Below, one piece after another: positions 8,423 through 17,104 of a stretch of 64,000 nt of DNA (position 1 is its first letter; the number at the start of each line of letters is the position of its first letter). The notes under the pieces were generated by a model, which was not told the DNA's origin, searched no databases, and saw only the letters and a list, made by a program, of their open reading frames with translations. This DNA comes from Cytophagaceae bacterium (GTDB lineage: Bacteria > Bacteroidota > Bacteroidia > Cytophagales > Cytophagaceae). The DNA lies in contig JAQZBV010000004.1 in assembly GCA_029237685.1 (NCBI GenBank), forward strand, positions 1 through 64,000. The letters are read 5' to 3'. Made by a program: the position numbers and the translations under genes.

Positions 8423-9539
8423 TGCTGCCAGCGCACCCATGGACGAGCGTGTGCTCGAAGCCATGATGCCTTATTTCACCAACAAGTTCGGCAATCCTTC
8501 TTCCATACACAATTATGGCAGGGAGACGCGCGCAGCCATTGATAAGGCGAGAAAGACGATCGCCGATATTTTGAACACCTCACCTTCCGAGATCTTTTTT
8601 ACTTCCGGAGGCACAGAAGCCGATAACCTGGCGATCTTTAGTTGCATTCATACCTATGAGTTGAGTCATGTCATTACCTCACCACTGGAGCATCATGCCG
8701 TGTTGCACACAGCAGAAGAGCTGCAGGAAGACTACCTGGACTTTGAATTAAGTAAAGTGGAAGTGGATGCACAGGGAGCCTTGAACATGGAATGTCTGGA
8801 AGCCTTACTGGCGAACAATCCTATATCACTGGTGAGTCTGATGCACGGCAACAATGAGATCGGCAATCTGAACGACATCGAACGCATTGCAGCACTTTGT
8901 AAAGAAAACGAAGCGTACTTTCATTCAGACACCGTGCAGACGATGGGTCACTATCGTTTTGATCTGCAGAAATTACCGATTCATTATTTGAGTGCTTCGG
9001 CTCATAAATTTCACGGACCGAAAGGCGTAGGATTTTTATACGTCAATGCCGAGGCTGCTTTGAGACCTATGTTGTACGGCGGTCCTCAGGAGCGCAACAT
9101 GCGTGGCGGCACGGAGAATGTTCCGGGCATAGTAGGGATGGCGAAAGCTTTCGAGCTGGCCTATGGTAATTTGGATCAGGATAAAACTCATATTGTGGGC
9201 CTGAAAGAACGCATGATTGCACAACTGCGTTCACGTATTCCCAACATCACGTTCAACGGGCTTTCCGGAGAGTTGGATAAAAGTTTGTATACCGTATTGA
9301 ACATCAATTTACCTCCCGGTGACGAATACGAAATGCTATTGTTTAATTTGGATATTGAAGGCATTGCTGCTTCAGCAGGTAGTGCCTGTACCAGTGGTAC
9401 ACAAATTGGTTCGCATGTTTTAGAAGCGATCGGCACCAATCCGGATTCCGGTTACCTGCGTTTTTCTTTCAGTCGCATGAACACAGTAGAAGAAATAGAT
9501 AAGGCGGTGGAGGTTTTGGAGAAGGTGTTGAAGCGGTAA
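8403..9539 (+). CDS. Cysteine desulfurase (NifS/IscS-like)
   Basis: 378 residues, class V aminotransferase fold. The PLP-forming lysine is Lys202 in SAHKFHGPKG, and the sulfur-accepting Cys329 lies in a flexible SAGSACTSG loop typical of group I (IscS/NifS) enzymes. The N-terminus YLDNAASAP replaces the more usual YLDNAATT. It takes sulfur from L-cysteine, probably for Fe-S clusters or thiolated tRNA. No IscU, SufE or MnmA lies beside it, so the acceptor is unknown. It overlaps glmM by 20 bp and is followed by a terminator. Confidence 0.92.
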   Translation: MPIYLDNAASAPMDERVLEAMMPYFTNKFGNPSSIHNYGRETRAAIDKARKTIADILNTSPSEIFFTSGGTEADNLAIFSCIHTYELSHVITSPLEHHAVLHTAEELQEDYLDFELSKVEVDAQGALNMECLEALLANNPISLVSLMHGNNEIGNLNDIERIAALCKENEAYFHSDTVQTMGHYRFDLQKLPIHYLSASAHKFHGPKGVGFLYVNAEAALRPMLYGGPQERNMRGGTENVPGIVGMAKAFELAYGNLDQDKTHIVGLKERMIAQLRSRIPNITFNGLSGELDKSLYTVLNINLPPGDEYEMLLFNLDIEGIAASAGSACTSGTQIGSHVLEAIGTNPDSGYLRFSFSRMNTVEEIDKAVEVLEKVLKR

Positions 9540-9563
9540 AAGTATAAAAAGGAAATATAATGG

Positions 9564-9590
9564 GCTTTGCAGAAATGTAAAGCTTTTTTT
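9564..9590 (+). terminator. Rho-independent terminator after the cysteine desulfurase
   Basis: Short stem GCTTT/AAAGC (9564-9568 with 9579-9583) followed by a run of seven T. It ends at the 3' end of the convergent T9SS gene. Confidence 0.6.
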
Positions 9591-11517
9591 ATTCCTTAAT
9601 CACTTTGATGACTTGTTGATGAGCCGAAGAATAGAGTATGAGAGAGTATAAACCGGGACGAACAGAAGCCGTATATAGACGCAAAGCGTTTTCCTTTTCC
9701 TCCCATGTCACTGGAGTAGATTCTCCATATACATTGATAAGTGTTAAATTTTTTATTGCTTCTTTTGTTTGCTTATCCAATGTCAGGTATAACTCATCGT
9801 TAAATGGGTTAGGATAAGCAGTGAACACAAGCTGTTCTTCTGAAGAGGGATACACTTTGCGAACACCCAGATCTGTAGTATGCCCATCGATGTCCGTTTG
9901 CCTAAGTTTATAATATAGGAGAGTATAAGCATGGACTCCATCAGTATAGGTATAGCTAGTCTTTTGATGACTATCTCCCTGTCCATCTATTGTACTGATA
10001 GGAGAAAAATGAACGCCATCTGTACTTCTGTAGAGTGTAAAGAAATGATTGTTTAATTCAGTCGCCGTTGACCATTGGAGTTGTACCGTATATTTGCCTT
10101 GTGCTATTGCTTTAAAGGATAGTAATTCAACAGGAAGCGCGCAGCTGGAAGAAGAAGTGCTTTGAGGAATGGACAATGAACTTAATAAAGTTCCTGCTGC
10201 ACCATTGGTAGCCCCCCAGCTGGTACCAGAACCGTATGGTGCTGAAGTGATCGGCGGTCTTCCTGTACCTGATATACCGGCTGTTCCGGCCGATACATTC
10301 ACATTAAGTAATCCACCAGATGGTGTGCTTGACCATACTACGCCGCCACCGCCACCGCCACCCGGACCGAAATCAAAATCTAAATAGCCGGTATCTCCTC
10401 CTCTACCTCCCATAGCTTCTACGCTAGCTGATGTTGAATAATTCGTGACATCGAGTAACACAGTTCCGCCTGCACCGCCACCACTATTGCCATCGCCATT
10501 ATCTGCGCCTCCGGGATTTGACGAAGAGTAATAAGAAGCAACTGATCCTCCATTGGATTTGATGGTAAAGCCGTTGCTGTTTAATGCCACTGCCTTTATA
10601 ATGATGATTCCACCACCATTACCCGCATTGTAAGAAAAACCATTATTTTGCTGGCCACCTCCGCCTCCGCCTCCACAAAAAATTTTATTTATGGCGGTGC
10701 TATAGTAGGTTGTTCCTAATCCAACAGCCCCGTATCCGAAGGGGCTCTGTGAAATAGGACATCCTGTATTCTTCTTGTCTCCTCCTCTTCCTCCCGCACC
10801 AAAGTTAGCACCACCACCACCACCGGTATTATGCGAATTAGCGCCGCCGCCGCCGTTGGCTTGTTTAGCCCTGCCGGATTCCTTTGCTGAAACATAAGCA
10901 GCAATTCCTTCTCCCTTTTGTCCAGCTTCTACTGTAGGATAGGCGTAAGTATATCTATTATTTGCACTGGAACTGCAGTTGCCACCAGTGGCACTTTTGT
11001 CTCCTCCTCGGAACCCTTGCTCACTGACATTAATGTTGGCGTTCAATGTTACGATATCAGAAGATTCGAATACCAGCACACCGCCGGTATTGCCGTCCCA
11101 GGCTCTGGCTGTGAGTTCTCCGTCCACACTTACGGCCGCATATTGCAGAACGCTGATCATTTGTACAGATCCTGAAGGGGTATAAGTACGCAGTAATGTT
11201 TTTGAAAAATAAACATCGTTGCCTGCGAAATGATCGATGATCGCAAATTCAAAATTACCGGCATCTCCGATAGCAGTAACATCTCCGTAAGCCACGGTAT
11301 TTGTTTGATCTATCGTAGCGCCCTGCATTTGGATGAGCAGCACTTTATCACCTGCTGCAAAGCCCACCGTAGAATTGACTGTAATAAAATTACAGAGGTA
11401 ATCAACAGCAGTCACTTTAGTGTAGGTATTAATAGTACCGGAGATTTGGCACATAGCTGTAGTAAGACCGGCTGAAAACAGGCTCAGGTAAAGGAGCAGT
11501 TTAATTTTCATGGACAT
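9589..11517 (-). CDS. Glycine-rich secreted protein with T9SS type A sorting domain
   Basis: 642 residues. It has a Sec signal peptide (MSMKIKLLLYLSLFSAGL, cleavage near AMCQ), then a region on prolonged contact with glycine-rich stretches such as GGGGGG, FGAGGRGGD and GPGGGGGGGV (about 190-420). This is followed by a fibronectin-like segment (LPVELLSFKA to YYKLRQTD) and a C-terminal type A Por-secretion domain with AYPNPFNDELYLTL and ending VIKVIKE. Such proteins cross the outer membrane by the type IX system and are attached or released (family knowledge). The glycine-rich part may form a repetitive beta structure (inference). A strong promoter match lies upstream. Confidence 0.85.
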   Translation of the reverse strand: MSMKIKLLLYLSLFSAGLTTAMCQISGTINTYTKVTAVDYLCNFITVNSTVGFAAGDKVLLIQMQGATIDQTNTVAYGDVTAIGDAGNFEFAIIDHFAGNDVYFSKTLLRTYTPSGSVQMISVLQYAAVSVDGELTARAWDGNTGGVLVFESSDIVTLNANINVSEQGFRGGDKSATGGNCSSSANNRYTYAYPTVEAGQKGEGIAAYVSAKESGRAKQANGGGGANSHNTGGGGGANFGAGGRGGDKKNTGCPISQSPFGYGAVGLGTTYYSTAINKIFCGGGGGGGQQNNGFSYNAGNGGGIIIIKAVALNSNGFTIKSNGGSVASYYSSSNPGGADNGDGNSGGGAGGTVLLDVTNYSTSASVEAMGGRGGDTGYLDFDFGPGGGGGGGVVWSSTPSGGLLNVNVSAGTAGISGTGRPPITSAPYGSGTSWGATNGAAGTLLSSLSIPQSTSSSSCALPVELLSFKAIAQGKYTVQLQWSTATELNNHFFTLYRSTDGVHFSPISTIDGQGDSHQKTSYTYTDGVHAYTLLYYKLRQTDIDGHTTDLGVRKVYPSSEEQLVFTAYPNPFNDELYLTLDKQTKEAIKNLTLINVYGESTPVTWEEKENALRLYTASVRPGLYSLILYSSAHQQVIKVIKE

Positions 11518-11582
11518 ACTGGCTGTTGATAGGTTTGCTGAGATAAATACAATTTTATCTACATGTTATTACATACGATCTG

Positions 11583-11612
11583 CAAATCTAATGTAACCAT
11601 CTCAAAAACAAA
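11583..11612 (-). promoter_or_regulatory. Predicted promoter for the glycine-rich T9SS protein
   Basis: Read on the minus strand: TTTG (11612-11609), an 18-nt spacer, then TAGATTTG (11590-11583), a full match to TTTG/TAnnTTTG. The start site would be near 11576, giving a leader of about 60 nt. Confidence 0.6.
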
Positions 11613-11698
11613 TATTTGTATCGTAAAATATTAATTAAACCTATCCGTCTTAAAAGCATCAAAACAGCATCTTTATTTTGTTTAAACACTTAAATAGC

Positions 11699-12289
11699 AT
11701 GAAAAAGGCACTATTTTTTTTCCTACTCAGTATACCTTTCATGAGTATGCGCTGTACGGAATCCTGTGATAATTATAAATTGAACGCCGATGAGCGGAAA
11801 ATTCTGGAAGATGTTGATCAGACATTGGCTTATGTTAACGCCGATCAATCGGATACTCTTCGCTTGACTTCCTCTTATCAGCTGGATCAAGGACCGGATA
11901 AAGAAAGAAAAAGTTGGACAAAGGGTTATAGGAGTTGTGGCGCCTCAGGGACGATGGATTATGGCAATGCGACGAAGGCGCCTTATTTCAGAGTATTTTT
12001 TACGATAAACAAGCAACACGCGGATGCCATCGAAATTCCTTCCTTGCAGGTCGGCAGAGTGTTTCTTAAAAAGAATTACGAGGGCAATAAGCTAGTGCTC
12101 TTTAATGATCAGAACGACTACACGATACATTATATCGGCGAGACGGAGTTCAAAGGACGCGAAGTGAATGAGGTCTATGAACTCATAGGTACCGGGCAGG
12201 AGGCGGGCAATGTGTATTTGTATAGTTTGTACGAAGGACTACTTCGTGTAGAAGAGCAAGGGAAGAGTTGGGAAAGGATTTGGGAGTAG
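11699..12289 (+). CDS. Small exported protein of unknown function
   Basis: 196 residues from the ATG at 11699 (MKKALFFFLLSIPFMSMRC). An upstream in-frame ATG at 11678 would add seven residues before the signal peptide and is less likely. The signal ends in SMRC, a poor lipobox because Arg precedes Cys, so lipidation is uncertain. The mature part is hydrophilic, has cysteines early (CTESCDN and RSCGASG), and shows no domain I recognise. Nothing in the flanks indicates a role. Confidence 0.75.
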   Translation: MKKALFFFLLSIPFMSMRCTESCDNYKLNADERKILEDVDQTLAYVNADQSDTLRLTSSYQLDQGPDKERKSWTKGYRSCGASGTMDYGNATKAPYFRVFFTINKQHADAIEIPSLQVGRVFLKKNYEGNKLVLFNDQNDYTIHYIGETEFKGREVNEVYELIGTGQEAGNVYLYSLYEGLLRVEEQGKSWERIWE

Positions 12290-12349
12290 AGGTTCTAATT
12301 GTAAAGGAGATTTAACAATAGCGATTTTAGAAATCCTTTGAGTGAGCAA

Positions 12350-12433
12350 TCAGCAACGGGGCTGTTAGGGCGAACTAACGTTCGCAATCTTCGCACTTTC
12401 GTGCTTGATGGTACTTCAATCCCTCACGCAAAC
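12350..12433 (-). repeat. Family I multi-hairpin element
   Basis: Read on the minus strand, it starts GCGTGAGGGATTGAAG about 15 nt after the FtsX-gene stop. It continues with the hairpins GCAC-GAAA-GTGC (12404-12393) and GCGAAC-GTTA-GTTCGC (12385-12370). The opening GCGTGAGGGAT is shared with the element at 34310. Possibly a structured 3' RNA or a mobile repeat. Confidence 0.65.
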
Positions 12434-12443
12434 CTTAAGCTTA

Positions 12444-13667
12444 TTATAAATGTTCTTTGATCTGGACATTAGACGCAGCAAGAGCTGGTCTGATCGAGGC
12501 AAGAAAGGTAATACAGATCACAGAGAAAAAAGTAATCAGCAGGTCGCTTATTTTTAAACGCACGGGATAAGCATCTACCAGAGATGTTTCCGTACCGATG
12601 CTGATAAGCCCATAACGTTGCTGCAGGTAACACAGCAAAACGCCAAGACCCATACCGATGAAGGCTCCGGTAAAGGAAATCAAGGCGCCTTCTGTCAGGA
12701 ATACATTACGAATAAAGGGACGTGAAGACCCAAAAGAAAAAAGAACGGCAATGTTATTTCTCTTTTGGATTACGAGCATGGATAAACAAAAGAAAATTCC
12801 AACAGAAGAAACAGCCAGCACAAAAGTCAACATCAGGTTGACAATTATTTTTTCAATGTGCAAAGATCGAAGCAAGGTTTCATGCTGCTCTTCGCTGTTC
12901 AGAATTAGAAAGTCTTCGCCGGTCACATCAGAGAGTTGATCTTTTATGTTCTCAATGTCATAACCGTCCTTTACCTTAATCTCCAGGTAAGAGCGTTGGT
13001 TGGTGTAATTCATCAACTGTTGCGCTACAGCAATCGGAACAATCACATAATGGTCGTCGTATTGTTTTTCTATAGCGAATACACCTCCCGGTTGCACGGT
13101 TACAATATTGAAGGCACTGGCCGATGAGAGGTTTTGGAATTTTGATTTGTTGGGATAATATAACGTAAGTGGTGTAAATGCATTTTTGACGCTGGCTGAT
13201 AAAGTAGAAGCGACGCCTCTTCCCAGTAAGGCATAATTTTTTTCACCGTCTTTTAATTTATAACTGCCTTCTACAATAAATGTATCGATGCGTCCCTGTT
13301 CGGCAAAGTTAGCGGCTACACCTTTTATTTTTACCACATCGCTTTGATTCGCGTACATGACCACGCAATTGTCTTCAATCACATCGGTGATGAAAGCGAC
13401 GCCCGGAGTGCCTGCAATTTTTTTATGAAGATCTTGTGTATAGAGAAAGGTTTTGCCTTGAGCCGGCTGAACTTTAATTTGAGGATCGAAAGAGTTGAAG
13501 AGCGAACGAATCAAATCGTCCATTCCATTGAAGAAAGCCATCCCGATCACGAGGGCCATGGTCACCACTGCTACTACACCGATAGAAAGCAATGAAATGA
13601 CATGAATCATGTTCAGTTTTCCCGAAGGAACAAAATACTTTCCGGCAATGAGCAAGACGGCTTTCAT
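12444..13667 (-). CDS. LolC/LolE-like FtsX-domain ABC permease
   Basis: 407 residues. One N-terminal membrane helix (about 22-45, LLSIGVVAVVTMALVIGMAF) is followed by a large periplasmic MacB-like core domain (about 50-265). Three C-terminal helices form the FtsX domain. This is the layout of permeases that extract lipoproteins for LolA (LolC/E) or of related MacB proteins. No ATPase gene is adjacent, so the partner must be encoded elsewhere. The start overlaps the rbfA stop by 4 bp (ATGA), so it is translated with rbfA; this pairing recurs in Bacteroidota (from memory). Confidence 0.85.
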   Translation of the reverse strand: MKAVLLIAGKYFVPSGKLNMIHVISLLSIGVVAVVTMALVIGMAFFNGMDDLIRSLFNSFDPQIKVQPAQGKTFLYTQDLHKKIAGTPGVAFITDVIEDNCVVMYANQSDVVKIKGVAANFAEQGRIDTFIVEGSYKLKDGEKNYALLGRGVASTLSASVKNAFTPLTLYYPNKSKFQNLSSASAFNIVTVQPGGVFAIEKQYDDHYVIVPIAVAQQLMNYTNQRSYLEIKVKDGYDIENIKDQLSDVTGEDFLILNSEEQHETLLRSLHIEKIIVNLMLTFVLAVSSVGIFFCLSMLVIQKRNNIAVLFSFGSSRPFIRNVFLTEGALISFTGAFIGMGLGVLLCYLQQRYGLISIGTETSLVDAYPVRLKISDLLITFFSVICITFLASIRPALAASNVQIKEHL

Positions 13668-14050
13668 TCTTCTTCTTTCTCGTTGTCTTCTTGAGGAGCT
13701 GGAGGAATGTCCAGTTTTGAAATGAGGTTGTTGATGTGAATGGCATAGTCTACACCATCGTCCAGCATAAAGATCAATTCCGGAATAATGCGTATTTGCT
13801 TCTTCAGTTTATCACCAAGCATTTTGCGCACCACCTTGGTGTTGACACGTATTTTCTTTAACTCTGCTTGCTTATCCGTAGTGGACAAGAAGCTCAGGTA
13901 TATTTTGGCAACGGATAAATCAGGGCTCATCCGCACGGTGTTTACACTGACGTAAGTATTACCAAACAAGCTCTTTGTATCTTTTAAAAAGAGCTCAGCC
14001 AACTCCTTTTGAATCATGCGGCTAAACTTTTGTTGTCTGGTACTTTCCAT
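13664..14050 (-). CDS. rbfA: Ribosome-binding factor A
   Basis: 128 residues with the RbfA KH-like fold. The N-terminal helix is TRQQKFSRMIQKELAELF, followed by VNTVRMSPDLSVAKIYLSFL and PELIFMLDDGVDYAIHI, both diagnostic. It binds the 30S precursor and helps 16S rRNA maturation. It has an acidic tail. Transcription should start at the strong promoter at 14077-14107, and its stop overlaps the downstream permease start. Confidence 0.93.
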   Translation of the reverse strand: MESTRQQKFSRMIQKELAELFLKDTKSLFGNTYVSVNTVRMSPDLSVAKIYLSFLSTTDKQAELKKIRVNTKVVRKMLGDKLKKQIRIIPELIFMLDDGVDYAIHINNLISKLDIPPAPQEDNEKEEE

Positions 14051-14076
14051 TGGTAAAACTTTGTTTCTTTTTTTAT

Positions 14077-14107
14077 CAAACTTACCGTATTTTGAGGAGT
14101 TTTCAAA
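14077..14107 (-). promoter_or_regulatory. Predicted promoter for rbfA
   Basis: On the minus strand: TTTG (14107-14104), a 19-nt spacer, TAAGTTTG (14084-14077). Both boxes match the Bacteroidota consensus exactly. The start site would be near 14070, about 20 nt before the ATG. A family B hairpin begins immediately upstream. Confidence 0.65.
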
Positions 14108-14111
14108 GCAA

Positions 14112-14206
14112 TAGGAGCTAGGAGGTACGAGCGAGGAGCTAGGAACAAAGCCCAGTATTTATAATAAGATAATTCGTACCTCCTAGCTCCTAGCTCGTAC
14201 CTCAAT
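14112..14206. repeat. Family B inverted repeat in a divergent gap
   Basis: The arm TAGGAGCTAGGAGGTACGA (14112-14130) is perfectly complementary to 14174-14192, with further degenerate copies of the word on both sides. It lies between the rbfA promoter and the membrane-protein gene at 14240, both transcribed away from it. Confidence 0.85.
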
Positions 14207-14239
14207 AAATGCTTACCTTTAACCAATAATTCAACCGCC

Positions 14240-15664
14240 TTGGTAAATATATTCAAAATATTTGATCTGCCCCGTTTGCTGCTATTGCTGCTGCTTACCA
14301 TTGCCTATGCTATTTTTAGCGATATAGCGGTGTTCCCAACCACCTCTTATGAGTTGATGAACATGGTGACGAGTGAGCACCTAGCCGGCGGAAATGTGAT
14401 GTATAAAGATGTTTTTCATTGGACGGAACCTCTTACCGCCTGGGTACAATATATCTTTTTTCAGCTGTTTGGACGAGAGGTCGTCTATTACCGCATTGTC
14501 GCTTTGATTTTGGTGTTTTTCCAGGCTTTATTATGGAATCAAACCTTGAATGAAAAAGGATGTTACGATCAGCGCTCTTCCTTACCGGCTTTGATTTACT
14601 TGGGATTCTGTTTGTTGTTCCCTGATATGATCAGCATGAGTGCTGTGGTACTGGGCAACACATTCTTGTTGCTGACGTTTTATTTTATGATTTCGTACAT
14701 CAAAGACAACGAACATCATCAGCCTTTGTTTTGGATTGGATGGAATGCAAGTATTGCCTTTTTGTTTTATGCGCCTTACATCTTATTACTACCGGGTGTG
14801 TTGTTGGCTTTGGCTTTGTACAGTCCCATTGATGCAAGAAAATTCGTCACTCTACTTTATGCTTTTTTACTGCCGCTTGTATTGGTGTGGTTGTATTATT
14901 TCTTAAATGATGCCTCTGCATTTTATGTTCAATTCTTTTTGCAACGGGTGTTCAGCTTTGAGGCCAATCACTTCCTTTCTTTTCAGCATCTGTTGTGGAT
15001 CGTAGCCATTCCATTGTTCTGGCTGTTGATCGGTTTCCTTGCCATTGTGAGGTCTACTTCTTTTGTGAATTACCAGCACAGAGTGATTCAGTCCTTATTT
15101 TTATTGTTTGTGTTTTCTTCCCTCAGCTTTTTGTTGGTAAAGGAACGTTCCGTATTCACCATTTGGCAAATTGTTCCTTATGCCTCAGCGATAGCGACCT
15201 ATTTCCTGCTGCTGCAAAAACGCAAATGGTTTGCTGATACAGTATTGTTATTGAGCTTTGGCGCTTTGTTTTTTGTGCGCTTCGAATTAAAAAAAGAAGT
15301 GATACAGGATACATCGGGCAAGGAAAGCCGTTTGCGTGTGAAGTTTGATGAGAATTATTGGGCACCGTATCCTTATGTACGCAGTGTATTGGTATTGGAC
15401 AATAATATTTCTGCTTACAGCAAGTACAAATTGTCTACCCCCTTTTTAAACTGGAACCTTGCAGAAACCTATTTCATGGACCTTGACGGTTATGAAGCAG
15501 TAGCCTTGCTGGACCGCTATTTTACAAAGGAACAGCCGGATGCCATCGTAGATCCAAATGGTGTACTGCCCAAAACGTTTTATCGTTTGCCTTTAGTAGC
15601 TAACAAATACGTGGAGAAGAAAAAAGGATTTTATGTCTTGAAAAGAGCAATGAATGTGCACTAA
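14240..15664 (+). CDS. Polytopic membrane protein with soluble C-terminal domain
   Basis: 474 residues. I count roughly nine or ten membrane helices (about 10-345) and then a soluble tail of some 120 residues. The only suitable start is TTG (14240); the nearby ATG at 14209 is out of frame and stops after six codons. The N-terminal region (SDIAVFPTTSYELMN, then FHWTEPLTAWVQYIF) resembles the layout of DUF6427-type or GT-C-like glycosyltransferase membrane proteins, with a short acidic first loop, but no catalytic motif is conclusive. Its stop overlaps the 3' end of rpiB by 4 bp. Function unknown. Confidence 0.7.
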   Translation: MVNIFKIFDLPRLLLLLLLTIAYAIFSDIAVFPTTSYELMNMVTSEHLAGGNVMYKDVFHWTEPLTAWVQYIFFQLFGREVVYYRIVALILVFFQALLWNQTLNEKGCYDQRSSLPALIYLGFCLLFPDMISMSAVVLGNTFLLLTFYFMISYIKDNEHHQPLFWIGWNASIAFLFYAPYILLLPGVLLALALYSPIDARKFVTLLYAFLLPLVLVWLYYFLNDASAFYVQFFLQRVFSFEANHFLSFQHLLWIVAIPLFWLLIGFLAIVRSTSFVNYQHRVIQSLFLLFVFSSLSFLLVKERSVFTIWQIVPYASAIATYFLLLQKRKWFADTVLLLSFGALFFVRFELKKEVIQDTSGKESRLRVKFDENYWAPYPYVRSVLVLDNNISAYSKYKLSTPFLNWNLAETYFMDLDGYEAVALLDRYFTKEQPDAIVDPNGVLPKTFYRLPLVANKYVEKKKGFYVLKRAMNVH

Positions 15665-16074
15665 TCACAGCGTATTTTATTGACTCTGTTTTGATGCCTT
15701 CCGCCTTCAAACGGTTCCGTTACAAACACTTCTACCGCTTTCCATGCATCTTCTACACTCATGAAACGCGCCGGTAAGGCGATAATGTTCGCGTCATTGT
15801 GCTGACGAGCAAGCTTGGCAATCTCAGGAGTCCAGCACAGCGCCGCACGTACTTTTTGATGTTTGTTGGCTGTCATGGCTACACCGTTTCCACTGCCGCA
15901 AATTAAAATACCAAAAGTGTTTTCTCCTGTAGACACAGAAGTTGCCAATGGATGCGCGTGATCAGGATAATCAACAGAAGTATTTTCGTGCGGACCGAAG
16001 TCTTTGACAAGGTATCCTAAGGCTGTTAATTTTTCGGAGATGTAGGCTTTGTATTCTGTGTAACATAATAGTTG
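15661..16074 (-). pseudogene. rpiB: 5'-truncated ribose-5-phosphate isomerase B
   Basis: The frame is open from 16074 to 15661 and shows RpiB similarity from EYKAYISEKL onward: VDYPDHAHPLA, the catalytic Cys in GILICGSGNGVAMTANKH, ARQHNDANIIALPARF and EGGRHQNRV. The usual first 13-15 residues (MKIAIGxDHAGF), which contribute the Asp-His pair that binds the sugar, are absent. In their place the frame reads QLLCYT and then hits a TAA inside the TAACAAC repeat. No ATG or GTG lies in frame; the first TTG (15948) would remove another 40 residues. It is therefore probably inactive, unless this is an assembly artefact. It follows tatC on the same strand. Confidence 0.8.
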
Positions 16075-16217
16075 TTAGTTGTTAGTTGTTAGTTTTAAAC
16101 AGGTGCTCAATAAGTAAGCAACATAATCGCAACGCATTTCTTGTAATAGGTTTAGATTAAATATTTTCATAAGCATATAAACTTTACTAACAACTAACAA
16201 CTCACAACTAACAACTA
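16071..16217. repeat. Family C inverted repeat between rpiB and tatC
   Basis: Three copies of GTTGTTA (16071-16094) face four TAACAAC-type copies (16187-16217) across about 90 bp of unique sequence. The left arm begins exactly where rpiB similarity is lost; the right arm supplies the TAG stop of tatC. The octamer AACATAAT occurs at 16062-16069 and 16120-16127, flanking the left arm; it could be a target duplication or chance. Confidence 0.85.
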
Positions 16218-16997
16218 AATTTTCTCTTTAGTATTTTCAACGTATGCCGATATGAAAATACTGATTTCATAGAGGAGTACGAGCGGTATACCGATGAGCA
16301 GTTGACTCAGCATATCCGGAGAAGGTGTAAGCACCGCCGAGATAAAGAGAATCACCACAATGGCATGACGTCGGTAGGTACGCATAAACTTTGGTGTCAT
16401 CATATCCATTCTGGACAAGATGTAAATCAATACCGGCAACTCAAACATCAAACCGCAACCGAGTACCATGAAACAAACCATGGAGATGTAAGAGGTAACG
16501 TCAAACTGATTGATGATGGTAGGATCTATCTGGTAGTTGGCCAGAAATTGTATGGTGATGGGCAGTACCATGTAATAACCGAACACCACACCCAGGAAAA
16601 ACAAAAAGGATACGGACAGTACCGCATTCATGGTGTTTTTCTGTTCTTTCATTTTCAATCCCGGTTTTACAAAACGCCAGATCTCCCAGAAGATGTAAGG
16701 AAAGGCGATGACAAAACCGATAATGAAGGCTGCTGTGATGTGCATCGAAAACTGACCCGTCATGGTCCGGCTTTGCAGCGTAAAGTTGGCTTCTCCTACA
16801 CAGTAGCTAAAGTGTTTGCACAACATTTTAAACGTCCAAAAATCAGGCGTAGAGGGAGCGAGCAAAACCTCACGAAAGATCCAGTCCATTTTGATAAACG
16901 CTGCGACAGTAACTACCAGTAAAGCAATTACCGCACGGATCACATGCCACCTCAATTCCTCGAGGTGGTCTACAAATGACATTTCTGAATTGAACAA
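16215..16997 (-). CDS. tatC: Sec-independent protein translocase TatC
   Basis: 260 residues with six membrane helices. The N-terminal MSFVDHLEELRWHVIRA carries the conserved HLEELR motif for twin-arginine signal recognition. The first periplasmic loop is enlarged (TFKMLCKHFSYCVGEANF and on), as in other Bacteroidota TatC proteins. PYIFWEIWRFVKPGL and FELPVLIYILSRM are further family signatures. It forms the receptor for folded Tat substrates with TatA/B, which are not in this window. The TAG stop comes from the adjacent TAACAAC repeat. rpiB lies downstream on the same strand. Confidence 0.95.
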   Translation of the reverse strand: MFNSEMSFVDHLEELRWHVIRAVIALLVVTVAAFIKMDWIFREVLLAPSTPDFWTFKMLCKHFSYCVGEANFTLQSRTMTGQFSMHITAAFIIGFVIAFPYIFWEIWRFVKPGLKMKEQKNTMNAVLSVSFLFFLGVVFGYYMVLPITIQFLANYQIDPTIINQFDVTSYISMVCFMVLGCGLMFELPVLIYILSRMDMMTPKFMRTYRRHAIVVILFISAVLTPSPDMLSQLLIGIPLVLLYEISIFISAYVENTKEKI

Positions 16998-17013
16998 CCT
17001 GATATGTTTATGT

Positions 17014-17089
17014 CTTGTTGGCGTCTCGCCAACAAGTGATGGGATGAAAACGTGTTAAACAAGCCTTTTGTTGGCGAGACGCCAACAAC
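17014..17089. repeat. Family G paired palindromes between glyA and tatC
   Basis: The left palindrome TTGTTGGCG-TCT-CGCCAACAA (17015-17035) and the right palindrome TTGTTGGCG-AGA-CGCCAACAA (17068-17088) are reverse complements of each other. Each arm can fold alone, or the two can pair. This fills nearly the whole gap between co-directional glyA and tatC and resembles a BIME. Confidence 0.88.
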
Positions 17090-17104
17090 GAGACTGCTTT
17101 AGTT

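Noticed and set aside
10169-10387. Proline-rich plus-strand frame
   Set aside because: It is the complement of glycine codons in the T9SS cargo gene.
16078-16170. Minus-strand mini-frame starting MKIFNLNLLQEMRCDYVAYL as the lost rpiB N-terminus
   Set aside because: It starts like RpiB (MKI) and contains CDYVAY, but it is in another frame, ends inside the repeat, and the resemblance is too short.
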